Source of the DNA: Pseudooceanicola marinus
GTDB taxonomy: Bacteria > Pseudomonadota > Alphaproteobacteria > Rhodobacterales > Rhodobacteraceae
Length of the DNA: 64,000 nt
Direction: 5' to 3'
Assembly (NCBI RefSeq): GCF_020177265.1
Contig: NZ_JAIVMC010000006.1
Coordinates: 248,001 to 312,000, forward strand
Part shown: piece by piece, positions 48,329 to 57,628 of the stretch
Numbering within the stretch: the stretch's first letter is position 1
Layout of the letters: the number at the start of each line of letters is the position of its first letter
Notes under the pieces: model-generated
What the model saw: only the letters and a program-made list of their open reading frames with translations
Told to the model about the DNA's origin: nothing
Databases searched by the model: none
Program-made: the position numbers and the translations under genes

Positions 48329-48363
48329 TCGGCGCCTGATGCGCAATGGCCTGAACAATCGCG

Positions 48364-48393
48364 AAAGGGCGGGGATCTCCCCCGCCCTTTTGG
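48364..48393 (+). terminator. intrinsic terminator of clpA
   Basis: AAAGGGCGGGG (48364-48374) pairs with CCCCGCCCTTT (48380-48390) around ATCTC, then TTGG. It lies 36 bases after the clpA stop. Confidence 0.85.
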
Positions 48394-48461
48394 CATGCGC
48401 ACGACAGTGCCCGCGTGGGCTCGCAGCCTCCGCGCCAGGCCGGCTCCAAGAGGCGGACACA

Positions 48462-49499
48462 TTGCACAAACGTGGGGCGCGACGCCGTCGCTCCGTGCCG
48501 CTGGCCCCGCGATCGAGCCGTCGTGCCCTGCTTTCGGCCCGGCTCGGCGGGCTCCTCCTTGCGCTTCTGGCCAGCTGGCCGGCCCTTGCCCAGGAGGCCC
48601 CGCGCCTTGCCCTGCCGCTCGACTGCATCCCCGGCCGCACCTGCCATATCCAGAACTACGTCGACGCGGATCCCGGGCCCGGTGCCCGGGACTTCACCTG
48701 CAGCCCCCTGACCTACGACGGCCACAAGGGCACCGATTTCGCCCTGCCCGACCTGGCGGTCATGCGCGCCGGTGTGACAGTGCGCGCCGCCGCACCGGGC
48801 CGTGTCACCGCCCTGCGCGATGGCATGGCGGACACCCCCTGGACGCCTGACAGGGACCTCGACGGCAAGGACTGCGGCAACGGGCTGGTAATCGACCATG
48901 GCGACGGTTGGGAGACACAGTACTGCCACATGGCTCGTGGCTCGCTGATGATACGCAAGGGCCAGCAGGTCGACACCGGCGCGCCTCTGGGTCGCGTGGG
49001 CCTGTCGGGGCGCAGCCAGTTTCCGCACCTGCATCTGTCGCTGCGCCACGACGGCCAGGTGGTCGATCCCTTTGCCCCCGATGCCCCCGCGATCTGCGGC
49101 ACGGCACCTGCGGCCCAGCTCTGGGCGGACCCGCTGTCCTATCAGCCCGGCGGGATCATCAGCACCGGCTTCCTCGACGCCCTGCCCGACTACTCTGACA
49201 TCAAGGCCGGCACGGCCGCGCGCCCTGCCCTGCCTGCCGACAGCCCCGCGCTGGTGCTCTGGGCCAATCTCTTCGGCGCCCGGGCCGGCGACAGGCTCTC
49301 TCTTGTCATCCACGCCCCCGACGGCCCCTTCTCCCGGCAGGACATCACCCTTGACCGCACCCAGGCGCAGCTTTTCCGCGCCCATGGCAAGCGCCTGCGC
49401 GCGCCCCTCGCACCGGGTCTCTACACGGGGCGGGCCACTCTGATCCGTGACGGGAAAGTCCTGTCACAGACCACCTCGCAGGTTCAGATCACCCGCTGA
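48462..49499 (+). CDS. exported M23 family metallopeptidase
   Basis: LytM-type zinc peptidase of about 345 residues. The zinc site is DGHKGTDFALPD (HxxxD) and FPHLHLSLRHDG (HxH), and the domain is followed by a C-terminal beta region with LFGARAGDRLSLVIHAPDG. The signal peptide lies in SARLGGLLLALLASWPALAQ. The start is uncertain: the clpA terminator overlaps the upstream part of the frame, so I chose TTG at 48462, which has AAGAGG 8 bases upstream. In this layout (HxxxD... and extra Cys pairs, CIPGRTCHIQNY) it resembles envelope M23 peptidases or degenerate LytM factors, but the catalytic residues look intact. Confidence 0.8.
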   Translation: MHKRGARRRRSVPLAPRSSRRALLSARLGGLLLALLASWPALAQEAPRLALPLDCIPGRTCHIQNYVDADPGPGARDFTCSPLTYDGHKGTDFALPDLAVMRAGVTVRAAAPGRVTALRDGMADTPWTPDRDLDGKDCGNGLVIDHGDGWETQYCHMARGSLMIRKGQQVDTGAPLGRVGLSGRSQFPHLHLSLRHDGQVVDPFAPDAPAICGTAPAAQLWADPLSYQPGGIISTGFLDALPDYSDIKAGTAARPALPADSPALVLWANLFGARAGDRLSLVIHAPDGPFSRQDITLDRTQAQLFRAHGKRLRAPLAPGLYTGRATLIRDGKVLSQTTSQVQITR

Positions 49500-49542
49500 C
49501 CGGCCCCACACCTGCGGCGGGGCGATGCACCATGCCGCATCT

Positions 49543-49608
49543 TCTCTTTGCAGGAAATACCGGGGGGCGCCTCAGCCCGCTGAGACTGGGGGGCAAAGTC
49601 CCCTCCCC
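49543..49608 (-). repeat. dispersed intergenic palindromic element, copy G
   Basis: On the minus strand: GGGGACTTTGCCCCCC, the hairpin CTCAGCGGGCTGAG, then GCGCCCCCCGGTATTTCC and the tail TGCAAAGAGAAG. The tail matches that of copy B (AGCAAAGAGAA). It lies in the convergent gap between the M23 and OmpA-like genes. Confidence 0.65.
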
Positions 49609-49667
49609 CGTTACGTGTCGCCTGCGGCGAAGGAAACCGCCCTCATGCCCCATGGCACGCGGTCTCC

Positions 49668-51608
49668 TCAGCGCTCGGTCAGCTTCAGCTCGATCCGCCG
49701 GTTCGCAGCCAGCGCCTCCGGGCTGTCGCCCTCTGCAATGGGCTGATATTCCCCGAACCCGTTGGCCGACAGATGCTCCGGCGCGATGCCCAGCTCGATC
49801 ATGTAGCGCACGACCGACAGGGCGCGCGCCTGGCTCAGCTCCCAGTTGTCGGCGAACTCGCGACTGCCCCGCAGCGGCACCTTGTCGGTATGCCCGTCCA
49901 CGCGGATGATCCAATTGATCCCCGCCGGGATCTCGTCAGACACTTGCCGCAGGATATCCGCGATCTCGGCGATCTGGGCCCGCCCGGCGTCGGACAGCTG
50001 CGCCCGGGCCGGGGCAAACAGCACCTCGGAGGAGAAGACGAAGCGGTCGCCGACGATGCGCACACCGTCGCGCCCGGCCAGGATCTGCCGCATCCGGCCG
50101 AAGAAATCCGACCGGTACTGTTCGAGGTTCTCCGCCTCTTCCGCCAGGCGCCGCGCCTCCGCGGCCAGGCGCTCGGCCTCGGCCTCGGCGCGCTGGCGTT
50201 CGCGCCGCTCCAGCGCCGTCGCGCGCGCCAGCGCCGCGTTCAAGTCCTGGCCCAGGCTTTCGATCTGCACCTGGCTGGCAGCCTCGCGGGCCTTGTAGTC
50301 ATCCAGAAGCGCCTGAAGCGAGCCGAGCTGCGTGCGCAGCGCCGCGACCTGCTGGTTCAGTACGGCAGCCCGGCGCTGACTTTCGGCCGACTTGGCTTCT
50401 TCCGCCTCCAGGGCCGCATTCGACTCGGCCAGCAGCGCCGCACGCTGTTCGGCCTCGCTCAACTGTTCTGTGGCCTGCTGTTCCGCGGCCAACTGCCGGG
50501 CCAGGGCCGCGGCCAATTGATCGCGCAGCGCCTCGCGGTCGGTCTCCGCGGCGGCAACTTCGCTCTCGGCCTCCTCCTGGGCGGCCAGTGCGGCCGCGAG
50601 CCGCGCGCGCAGGGCGGCCTCGTCACTATCCTCGCGCTCTGCCTCCAGCGCCGTGCGGGTCGTCTCCAGCTCATCACGCAGCGCCGTCAGCGCGCCCTCT
50701 GCGGCGCCGGCCTGGGCCTGGGCCTCATCCCGCGCCAGCAGGGCGGCGGCCAGGCGCAGGTCCAGATCCTCCTGCGCCGCCTCGGCGGCGGCCAGCAGGG
50801 TCAGCGTCTCTTCGGCCTCGCGGCGTTGTTCCTCCAGCGCCAGGGTCATCGCCGTCAGCTCATCCTGGGCGTTCTCCAGCCGCTCACGCAGGGCGCGGGC
50901 CGCCTCGGCCTCGGCCAGGCGGGCGGCCTCCTCCTCGGACAGCTGGGCCTGGGCCTCGTCCAGCTCGTCCGACAGGCTGCCCGCCAGGGTCCGGGCATCA
51001 TCCCGTTCGCTGCGCAGGCTCTCGATCAGGGCCTCCAGCGCCTCGCGCCGGGCGGCGGCCAGGCGGGCCGCCTCCTCGCCGGCGTCGATTTCGTCCCGCG
51101 CCTGGGCCAGGGCCAGTTGCAGGCTTTCCTGCTCGCCGATCAGGCGCTCCTGCTCGGCCTGCAGATCCGCGATCTGGCCACGCGCCTCGGTTTGCTGTGC
51201 CAGAAGGCCGGCCACCTGGGCCTCGAACTCAGTGATGCGGCCCTCGGCCGCCTCCAGCGAGGCCTCGGCACTGTCGCGTTCCTGGGTCAGCGAGGCGATC
51301 AGCGCAGCCTGCTGGTCCAGCCGTGCGTCGCGATCATCCAGCGTGGCGGTCAGCGTGCCCACCTCCTCGGTCAGCCGCTCGGTCCGGTCCCGTTCCAGCC
51401 CCAGGGCCTGGCTCAGCGCAGCCAGGTCCGAGGTCAGCTCATCCAGCTCGCTTTCCTGGCCGGTGATGGTTTCCTGCAGGGTGAACTGCACGATCATGAA
51501 GATCGTCAGCACGAACATCAGCACCATCAGCAGACCGGTCATCGCATCGACGAAGCCGGGCCAGATATTGGCCTGCAGCCGGGCGCCGGATCTGCGGGTC
51601 AGCGCCAT
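49668..51608 (-). CDS. MotB/OmpA-like protein with very long coiled coil
   Basis: A 646-residue protein with a single N-terminal membrane helix (VDAMTGLLMVLMFVLTIFMIV, residues 20-40) that includes Asp21 at the position of the ion-carrying Asp of MotB. Residues from about 45 to 485 are an almost uninterrupted Glu/Ala/Leu/Gln/Arg coiled coil. The C-terminal OmpA/peptidoglycan-binding domain has RVDGHTDKVPLRG, LSQARALSVVRYMI and ANGFGEYQPIAEGD. The gene lies 3 bases after its MotA/TolQ-like partner, so the two are expected to form one ion-driven motor linked to peptidoglycan. Function unknown; MotB itself lacks such a long coil. Confidence 0.85.
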   Translation of the reverse strand: MALTRRSGARLQANIWPGFVDAMTGLLMVLMFVLTIFMIVQFTLQETITGQESELDELTSDLAALSQALGLERDRTERLTEEVGTLTATLDDRDARLDQQAALIASLTQERDSAEASLEAAEGRITEFEAQVAGLLAQQTEARGQIADLQAEQERLIGEQESLQLALAQARDEIDAGEEAARLAAARREALEALIESLRSERDDARTLAGSLSDELDEAQAQLSEEEAARLAEAEAARALRERLENAQDELTAMTLALEEQRREAEETLTLLAAAEAAQEDLDLRLAAALLARDEAQAQAGAAEGALTALRDELETTRTALEAEREDSDEAALRARLAAALAAQEEAESEVAAAETDREALRDQLAAALARQLAAEQQATEQLSEAEQRAALLAESNAALEAEEAKSAESQRRAAVLNQQVAALRTQLGSLQALLDDYKAREAASQVQIESLGQDLNAALARATALERRERQRAEAEAERLAAEARRLAEEAENLEQYRSDFFGRMRQILAGRDGVRIVGDRFVFSSEVLFAPARAQLSDAGRAQIAEIADILRQVSDEIPAGINWIIRVDGHTDKVPLRGSREFADNWELSQARALSVVRYMIELGIAPEHLSANGFGEYQPIAEGDSPEALAANRRIELKLTER

Positions 51609-51611
51609 GGG

Positions 51612-52811
51612 TCACTCGTCCCGATCATCGCTGTGATGGTGGCTGACCTGGGCGCGTTGCCCCTGGGCGATCAGGCGCGAGAGGGAGGCGATGTCGGTGC
51701 GCAGCTCGGCCATCGTCTCATGCCGACCGGCGCTGATCTCCTCCAGGATGCGCAACAACTGCACGTCCATGGACCGCAGGCGCATCCGGCTTTCGGCGTC
51801 CAGCCCTTCGGCCATGCCCTGTTCCACCAGTTTTTCCAGCAGCGCGTCCTGGCTGTCGGCCACGCGGGTCATGGCATCGGCCATCTGCCCGCCGGAACTG
51901 TTCTGCGCCGCCATCCGGTCGGTCAGACGTTCGATCGTGTCGGCCAGGGTCGAAAGCTTCGCATCGACCTCGGCCCGGGCGGCGTCGGAGCGGGCAAACA
52001 TCTCCTGCATGCGGGCCATCTGTTCACCCATATTGTCCAGCACCGACACCAGCATCGACTCGTCCGCGCCGCCGTCGCTGTCGGACAGGCCGACGCGGGT
52101 GATCGTCGACATCCACTCTTCCAGCTCGCGGTAGAAGCGGTTCTGGCCATGGCCGGCGAACAGCTCCAGAAGGCCCACGATCAGCGACCCCGCCAGACCG
52201 ATCAGCGAGGAGGCAAAGGCCACGCCCATCCCGCCTAGTTGCGCCTCCAGCCCGGTCATCAGCCGGTCGAAGACCGAGGTCGCGCCCTCGTCCGCGCCGG
52301 GCGCGAGAGAGCGGATCGTGTCCACCACCGCCGGCACGGTGGTCGCCAGCCCGTAGAAGGTGCCCAGAAGGCCGAGGAAGATCAGTAGCGAGGTGATGTA
52401 GCGGGTGATCTCCCGCGCCTCGTCGATCCGGGTCGCCACGGATTCCAGGATCGAGGTGGCCGAGCTGGACGAAATCTGCAACCGCCGGTCGCGCTGGCCC
52501 AGCAGGGTGGCCAGCGGGGTCAACAGGCGCGGCGCGCGCCCCGCCTCTTCGGGGTTGCCGCCGGCAAAGCGTTCGATCCAGCGCACCGAGGAGATCAGCT
52601 GTGCCACCTGCCAGAAGCAAGCCAGCACGCCCAGGACGAAGACGAAGGCGATGAAACCGTTCAGATAGGGGTTGGCCTCGAACACCGGCAGAAGCTGCGG
52701 CGCGACGAAAACGCTGCCGGCTGCGCACAATCCCAGCACGACGAGCATCAGCAGGATCTGGCGGATGGGTTGGGAAAACTGCGGGGCGTTCTCGCCCTCA
52801 CCATGAGCCAT
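51612..52811 (-). CDS. MotA/TolQ/ExbB-like proton channel protein
   Basis: A 399-residue protein with four membrane segments: ILLMLVVLGLCAAGSVFVA, GFIAFVFVLGVLACFWQVAQ, SLLIFLGLLGTFYGLATTVP and VAFASSLIGLAGSLIVGLLE. LGLLGTFYGL and GGMGVAFASSLIGLAGS are the conserved pore helices of the MotA/TolQ/ExbB superfamily. After residue 240 a cytoplasmic tail of about 160 residues is mostly coiled coil (VDAKLSTLADTIERLTDRMA). It is the partner of the OmpA-like gene immediately downstream. A ZorA-like arrangement is possible but no Zorya genes are present. Confidence 0.85.
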   Translation of the reverse strand: MAHGEGENAPQFSQPIRQILLMLVVLGLCAAGSVFVAPQLLPVFEANPYLNGFIAFVFVLGVLACFWQVAQLISSVRWIERFAGGNPEEAGRAPRLLTPLATLLGQRDRRLQISSSSATSILESVATRIDEAREITRYITSLLIFLGLLGTFYGLATTVPAVVDTIRSLAPGADEGATSVFDRLMTGLEAQLGGMGVAFASSLIGLAGSLIVGLLELFAGHGQNRFYRELEEWMSTITRVGLSDSDGGADESMLVSVLDNMGEQMARMQEMFARSDAARAEVDAKLSTLADTIERLTDRMAAQNSSGGQMADAMTRVADSQDALLEKLVEQGMAEGLDAESRMRLRSMDVQLLRILEEISAGRHETMAELRTDIASLSRLIAQGQRAQVSHHHSDDRDE

Positions 52812-52879
52812 CAGGACGGTCCGCGATCTGGGTTTCGATTGGCCCGACCATAGGTGCAATCGCCTTGCGGGAAAAGGAC

Positions 52880-53410
52880 TTATCCGCGCAAATTGCGGAC
52901 CCGCGCGGCCAGCCAGGTCAATTCGTCATCAGCCAGTCCCAGCTCTTCGAGATGGGCGGCAGTGTTGTAGAGATATTCGGCATTGGGGCCCATTCCGCCA
53001 TGAGCATGGGCGATCACCTGGGCCTGGATCTCCAGCGGCAGGCCGCCGCAATACTGCACGTGGGTCGGGTCCATGACGTAGACCAGCGCCTCCACCGCGC
53101 GGCCATCCACCAGCTCGACGTCCAGGTGTTTCTCGACATAGGCCGAGGAGACCAGCTCGCGTTCGCGCAGGTAGGCCAGCACCGTCTCTTCCTCATCCTC
53201 GGCCACGCGCAGGGCCAGCCCGGTACAGCCCGCGCCCTCCTCCGGGTCGAGCGCCAGCACCAGCCCCGGCTCCGCCTCCGAGCCGCGATGGTGGATCGAA
53301 GTCATGCAGAAGCTGCGCCGGTAGTCGGGCAGATAGGCCACCACCCGTTCCACCGGGTCGAACCCCGGTTTCCACAGCAGCGAACCATACCCGAACACCC
53401 ACATCGACAT
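52880..53410 (-). CDS. chaC: gamma-glutamylcyclotransferase (ChaC-like)
   Basis: Degrades glutathione to 5-oxoproline and Cys-Gly. The 176-residue protein has the ChaC/GGCT signature VFGYGSLLWKPGFDP at the N-terminus, where YGSL binds the gamma-glutamyl group, then RRSFCMTSIHHRGSEAEPG, the catalytic Glu region and PLEIQAQVIAHAHGGMGPN. The start is MSMWVFGYG with AAAGGA 6-8 bases upstream; the upstream in-frame extension was excluded because it runs through the divergent promoter region. Confidence 0.9.
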   Translation of the reverse strand: MSMWVFGYGSLLWKPGFDPVERVVAYLPDYRRSFCMTSIHHRGSEAEPGLVLALDPEEGAGCTGLALRVAEDEEETVLAYLRERELVSSAYVEKHLDVELVDGRAVEALVYVMDPTHVQYCGGLPLEIQAQVIAHAHGGMGPNAEYLYNTAAHLEELGLADDELTWLAARVRNLRG

Positions 53411-53472
53411 GACTTTTCCTTTCTTCACACCACTTATAAACACGAGCCGGAGCCTGAGTTGAAGGGGGGGCC

Positions 53473-54465
53473 ATGAAGCGCCTGCTGATCGTCGTTGTCG
53501 TCGCCGCCCTGCTATGGTCGGGCTACTGGGTGCTGGGCGCCATCGGGGCCAAGCGGGGCCTGGAAAGCTGGATGGAGGCGCGCCGGGCCGAAGGCTGGCA
53601 GGCGGATTACGCCGAGTTTTCCCTGCGCGGCTATCCCAATCGCTTCGACGCCCTGTGGGAGAACCTGGCCCTTGCCGATCCCGGCACCGGGCTGGCGGTC
53701 GAGATGCCGCGCTTCGGCCTCTATGCCCTGTCCTGGAAACCCGGCCACCTGATCGCCGTCTGGCCGGACCGGTTCGATTTCCGCAGCCCCGAAGAGAGGT
53801 TTTCGCTGTCGAACGACGATCTACGCGCCTCACTGCGCGTCACCCCGGGGCCGCTGCTGGAGTTGCAGCGCGCACAGCTGACGGGCCAGACCCTGGTGCT
53901 GTCGGGGGCCACCGAAGCCGCGATGGACAGCCTCAGCCTCGCCATGGCGCAGGACGATGGGGACGACAGCCGCTATCGCCTGGGATTGGCCGCCGAGGGC
54001 CTGTCCCTGCCCCTCTCCGTGGCCGACTGGCTGCAGGCCGACGGGCTGCCGCAGTCGATGCGCGAGCTGCGGCTGGATGCCGACGTGACCTTCACCCGTC
54101 CCTGGGACCTGCGCGCCCTGGAAGAGGCGCGACCGCAGCCCACTCGGGTGGAACTGCACCTCGCCCGCGCCGCCTGGGGGGAGCTGCTGTTGCAGGTCAC
54201 CGCCGATCTGGACGTGAATGCGCGCGGGCTCTTGTCGGGCGAGGCCCATGTGCAGGCCCGCCAGTGGCAGCAGATGTTGCAGATGGCCGTGGCCGCCGGC
54301 GCCGTGCCGGAGGAGATGGCCGGCAGCATCGAACAGGGCCTGTCGATGATGGCCGGCGCCAGTGGCAACCCGAACTCGCTGGACCTGACGCTGACCCTGC
54401 GCGAGGGGCGGATCTGGGCCGGGCTGATCCCGCTGGGGCCCGCGCCGGTGTTGCGCCTGCGCTGA
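53473..54465 (+). CDS. DUF2125 family protein
   Basis: A 330-residue protein with an N-terminal membrane anchor or signal (MKRLLIVVVVAALLWSGYWV) and a beta-rich body containing FSLRGYPNRFDALWENLAL, the characteristic DUF2125 motif. Such proteins are found in alphaproteobacteria, are predicted to be periplasmic, and have no assigned function; the fold may resemble lipid-transport proteins. GGGGGG precedes the ATG instead of a clear Shine-Dalgarno. Divergent from chaC. Confidence 0.85.
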   Translation: MKRLLIVVVVAALLWSGYWVLGAIGAKRGLESWMEARRAEGWQADYAEFSLRGYPNRFDALWENLALADPGTGLAVEMPRFGLYALSWKPGHLIAVWPDRFDFRSPEERFSLSNDDLRASLRVTPGPLLELQRAQLTGQTLVLSGATEAAMDSLSLAMAQDDGDDSRYRLGLAAEGLSLPLSVADWLQADGLPQSMRELRLDADVTFTRPWDLRALEEARPQPTRVELHLARAAWGELLLQVTADLDVNARGLLSGEAHVQARQWQQMLQMAVAAGAVPEEMAGSIEQGLSMMAGASGNPNSLDLTLTLREGRIWAGLIPLGPAPVLRLR

Positions 54466-54492
54466 GGGTTGTTCCGCCCCCGCTGTGCGCAG

Positions 54493-54527
54493 ACGAGGCC
54501 TCCGGCGGAGATATCTGGGACAGGGGC
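54493..54527 (+). repeat. dispersed intergenic palindromic element, copy H (partial)
   Basis: ACGAGGCCTCCGGCGGAGAT followed by ATCTGGGACAGGGGC. This is the core half of the element, with GATATCTGG in place of GTATTTCGG. It lies in the convergent gap between the DUF2125 and extensin-family genes. Confidence 0.5.
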
Positions 54528-54546
54528 ACGGCGCCTCTGGCGAGGA

Positions 54547-55419
54547 TCAGCGGCAGTAGGAGCCGCTGCGGTAGCGCGCCGTGTCGAAGTGGAAGTGATC
54601 GCGATGCAACGCGTTGGCCTCCGGTCCCAGGACCGTGCCGAAGGGGCCGCAGGCGCTGGCATGGGCCGCCTTGAGAATGCGCCCTTCGCGCCCGTTCGAC
54701 CAGTCGTCCAGCACCACCAGCTCCTTGCCGTCGTTGAGCTCGATCGCGGCGATGTCCACGGCGCGGCCCTTGCCGTGTTCCGAGATCCGCGCGCCCTTGC
54801 GGTTGTTGCGCGGTCGGCAAGCGTAGTGGGCCACCACGCGCAACTCGCGCACGCCGCCGCCATAGCGTTTCACCGCCGGTCGCAGCCCGCCCTCGACCCA
54901 GGATTTCAGCGCCTGCGCCGTACCGCAGTCCATCACCGCATGGGTCGACAGCGCCACGCCCGAGACCGATTGCAGCCGCACCGCCTGATCGACGCCACAG
55001 CCCGAGGTGTCAGAAGGGACCCGCCCAATGGCCACCCCCTGCAGCGCAAGATCGCCGCAGACCGCCCCCTGCTGGCGCAGCGCGGCCACCCGGCGGCCCT
55101 GCTGCACCACCGTGGCAGGCCGCAGGTGCGGGCGCAGGGCGACGCGCGGCGCGGTGTCGGGGTCCGGCAGGCGGCGTGTCACGCCAAGCGTTTCCGCCCG
55201 TCCGGGATCGCGGGCGGCCGAAAGCGCCTGCAGCGCCACCTCATGGGCAATGTCGCGTTGCACGAAGATCTCGGCCGGCAGCACCATGCCGCGCACCACC
55301 TGACCGCGCGCCACAGGGCGCAGTGAGGCGTCGGGGGCCAGTTCTGCCGCGCCGGGCCCGCCCGCCAGCAGCGTGCCGGCGAGGCAGGCGGCGGCGATCC
55401 GGGCGGCGCGGCGGATCAT
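54547..55419 (-). CDS. extensin family protein
   Basis: Exported 290-residue protein with a signal peptide ([21 protein letters not shown]...AAEL) and a C-terminal extensin-like domain (PF06904). Its signature is RISEHGKGRAVDIAAIELNDG and ANALHRDHFHFDTARYRSGSYC, with His/Asp residues in a D-Ala-D-Ala carboxypeptidase/VanY-like arrangement. This suggests peptidoglycan binding or hydrolysis, but activity is not shown. Its start overlaps tyrA by 4 bases (ATGA), making it the last gene of the hisC-tyrA-extensin operon. Confidence 0.86.
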   Translation of the reverse strand: MIRRAARIAAACLAGTLLAGGPGAAELAPDASLRPVARGQVVRGMVLPAEIFVQRDIAHEVALQALSAARDPGRAETLGVTRRLPDPDTAPRVALRPHLRPATVVQQGRRVAALRQQGAVCGDLALQGVAIGRVPSDTSGCGVDQAVRLQSVSGVALSTHAVMDCGTAQALKSWVEGGLRPAVKRYGGGVRELRVVAHYACRPRNNRKGARISEHGKGRAVDIAAIELNDGKELVVLDDWSNGREGRILKAAHASACGPFGTVLGPEANALHRDHFHFDTARYRSGSYCR

Positions 55420-56330
55420 TTCCGGGTGGTCCCGCGGCCAAAGTCGGGCGCAGCGGTATCCTGGCCAGCCTCGATGATCCCACGCCGAATGGCCCGGGTA
55501 CGGGTGAAGTAATCGAACAGCAGGTCGCCGTCGTCGCGCCGGATCGCGCGTTGCAGCCGGAACAGCTCTTCGGTGAAACGTTGCAGGATTTCCAGCGTCG
55601 CTTCCTTGTTGGACAGGAAGACATCACGCCACATGGTCGGGTCCGAGGCCGCGATCCGGGTGAAATCCCGGAACCCGGCGGCGGAATACTTGATGACCTC
55701 GCTGTCGGTCACCCGGCGCAGGTCATCGGCCACGCCGACCATCGTATAGGCAATGAGGTGGGGCGTGTGGCTGGTCACCGCCAGCACCAGGTCGTGGTGC
55801 TCGGGATCCATCTCCTCCACATGGGCGCCCATGCCTTCCCAGAAGGCGCGCAGCCCCGCCAGCGCCTGGGGATCAGGCGTGCCCGCGGGCACCAGCAGGC
55901 ACCAGCGGTTGTCGAACAGCTCGGCGAAACCGGCGCGGGGGCCGGAATGTTCGGTGCCCGCCAGCGGGTGCGCGGGAATGAAATGCACGCCCTCGGGCAG
56001 ATGCGGTGCCACGGCCTTGACCACGGCGCCCTTGACCGAGCCGGTGTCCGACAGCACGGCGCCCGCTTTCAGGTGGGGCGCGATCTCCTCGGCCACCTGG
56101 CCCATGGCGCCCACGGGCACCGCCAGGATCACCAGGTCGGCGCCGCTGACGGCCTCGGCCAGGCTGTCGCAAATCACGTCGCCCAACCCGATCTCGCGCG
56201 CCGTGGCGCGGGCCTCGTCGGACAGGTCGTAGCCCCGGATCTCTCCGGCCAGGCCGCCGCGCTTCGCCGCGTGAATGATGGAAGAGGCGATCAGCCCCAG
56301 ACCCACCAGGGTCACCGTGCCGTAGATCAT
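55416..56330 (-). CDS. tyrA: prephenate/arogenate dehydrogenase
   Basis: Oxidative decarboxylation of prephenate or arogenate in tyrosine synthesis. The 304-residue protein has the NAD(P) motif [54 protein letters not shown], and [19 protein letters not shown] with the catalytic histidine. The C-terminal domain is helical. It overlaps hisC and the extensin gene by 4 bases each (ATGA). Pairing with hisC fits an aromatic aminotransferase role for that enzyme. Confidence 0.93.
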   Translation of the reverse strand: MIYGTVTLVGLGLIASSIIHAAKRGGLAGEIRGYDLSDEARATAREIGLGDVICDSLAEAVSGADLVILAVPVGAMGQVAEEIAPHLKAGAVLSDTGSVKGAVVKAVAPHLPEGVHFIPAHPLAGTEHSGPRAGFAELFDNRWCLLVPAGTPDPQALAGLRAFWEGMGAHVEEMDPEHHDLVLAVTSHTPHLIAYTMVGVADDLRRVTDSEVIKYSAAGFRDFTRIAASDPTMWRDVFLSNKEATLEILQRFTEELFRLQRAIRRDDGDLLFDYFTRTRAIRRGIIEAGQDTAAPDFGRGTTRK

Positions 56331-57418
56331 GCCCGCTCTCCGGCCTTGAACTGGCCGATGGCATGGGCAACGCGGCGGCAGGCGGATTCGTCGCCCACGG
56401 TGATGCGCAGGCAATTGGGCAGGTTGTAACCCGCCACCTGGCGCACGATCAGGCCGCGGGACTTCAGGTAGGCGTCACAGTCCTGCGCCTCCTCCGGGCT
56501 GTCGAACCGGGCGAGGATGAAATTCGCATGGCTCGGGTCCGAGGGCACGCCGTGATCGGCCAGCGCCTTGGCCAGCCAGTCGCGCAGACGCGCGTTGTCG
56601 GTCCGCGACTTGGTCACATGGGCCTGGTCGTTCATCGCCGCCGTGGCCGCGGCCAGCTGGGCGTTGGACAGGTTGAACGGCTGGCGGATGCGGTTCAGCA
56701 CGTCCACGATTTCCTGCGGTCCATAGCCCCAGCCGATCCGCAGGCCACCCAGGCCATAAATCTTGGAGAAGGTACGCGTCATCACCACGTTCGAGCGGGC
56801 ATCGACCAGCCCGGCGCCGCCGTCGAAGCCCTGGACGTATTCCGCATAGGCGCCGTCCAGAACCAGCAGCGCGCCCTCGGGCAGGGCATCGGCCAGCCGC
56901 GCCACCTGGGCGCCGCCGATCATGGTACCGGTCGGGTTGTTCGGATTGGCGATGAAAACGATCTTGGTGCGTTCGCTCAGACCCGCGATCAGTTTGTCCA
57001 CATCAGTCGTGCGTTCGGTCTCCTCGACCTCGACGGGCGTGGCGCCGGCGGCATGGGCGCAGATGCGGTACATGCCGAAACCGTGTTCGGTGAACAGCAC
57101 CTCGTCGCCCGGCCCGGCATAGGCCTGGCAGATCCACTGCAGCACCTCGTCGGAGCCGACCCCGCAGATCACCCGCGCCGGATCCAGCCCGTGGTGCGAG
57201 GCAATCGCCTGGCGCAGATCGGCGTGATCCGTCGACGGGTAGCGGTGCAGATCATGCACGGCCCGCAGGAACGCCTCCTTCGCCGGATCGCCTGCCCCGT
57301 AGGGATTTTCATTCGACGAAAGCTTCACCGCATCGCTCACGCCCTCGACCTTGGAGGCGCCACCGACGTAGAGCGCGATCTCCATGATCCCGGGCTGCGG
57401 CTGAATCTTCTGTGTCAT
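56327..57418 (-). CDS. hisC: histidinol-phosphate aminotransferase
   Basis: PLP class I/II aminotransferase of 363 residues. It has [13 protein letters not shown], the PLP lysine in [27 protein letters not shown] in [11 protein letters not shown], and the terminal [21 protein letters not shown]. The enzyme acts in histidine synthesis, and in many alphaproteobacteria also in tyrosine/phenylalanine synthesis; coupling to tyrA supports the latter. First gene of the hisC-tyrA-extensin unit. Confidence 0.94.
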   Translation of the reverse strand: MTQKIQPQPGIMEIALYVGGASKVEGVSDAVKLSSNENPYGAGDPAKEAFLRAVHDLHRYPSTDHADLRQAIASHHGLDPARVICGVGSDEVLQWICQAYAGPGDEVLFTEHGFGMYRICAHAAGATPVEVEETERTTDVDKLIAGLSERTKIVFIANPNNPTGTMIGGAQVARLADALPEGALLVLDGAYAEYVQGFDGGAGLVDARSNVVMTRTFSKIYGLGGLRIGWGYGPQEIVDVLNRIRQPFNLSNAQLAAATAAMNDQAHVTKSRTDNARLRDWLAKALADHGVPSDPSHANFILARFDSPEEAQDCDAYLKSRGLIVRQVAGYNLPNCLRITVGDESACRRVAHAIGQFKAGERA

Positions 57419-57577
57419 TGTCTCACCTCTGCACCAATCCCGCTTCTAGCCGCCGTGCCAAAGCAAGGAAAGATGAAGTTTTTACGCAGGCGGGTGCCGG
57501 GCATGATCCGTGGCAGAATGACCGCGACTCGGGACCGGTGCGGCGCCCCCCTGCCCGGCGACAAACCTGCTGAGACG

Positions 57578-57608
57578 AAAAAGGGCGGCCCCGCAGGACC
57601 GCCCTTTT
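57578..57608 (-). terminator. intrinsic terminator of the rplK-rplA unit
   Basis: AAAAGGGCGG (57579-57588) pairs with CCGCCCTTTT (57599-57608), with CTTTTTCGTC following on the minus strand. It lies 20 bases beyond the rplA stop. Confidence 0.88.
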
Positions 57609-57628
57609 CAATTCCGTTCCGGGGTCGC

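Noticed and set aside
48339-48461. Upstream ATG (48339) as start of the M23 peptidase
   Set aside because: The clpA terminator hairpin lies inside this stretch and the encoded residues are not signal-peptide-like; a downstream TTG with a ribosome-binding site fits better.
46001-48640. Minus-strand open frame of 879 residues opposite clpA
   Set aside because: It is antisense to a fully conserved clpA and has the His/Arg/Gly-rich composition typical of shadow frames in high-GC DNA.
49668-52811. Zorya anti-phage system (ZorA/ZorB) suggested by the MotA-like and OmpA-like pair
   Set aside because: No ZorC, ZorD or ZorE gene is nearby (neighbours are chaC and an M23 peptidase), the ZorB-like partner is far too long because of its periplasmic coiled coil, and the surroundings are core genes.
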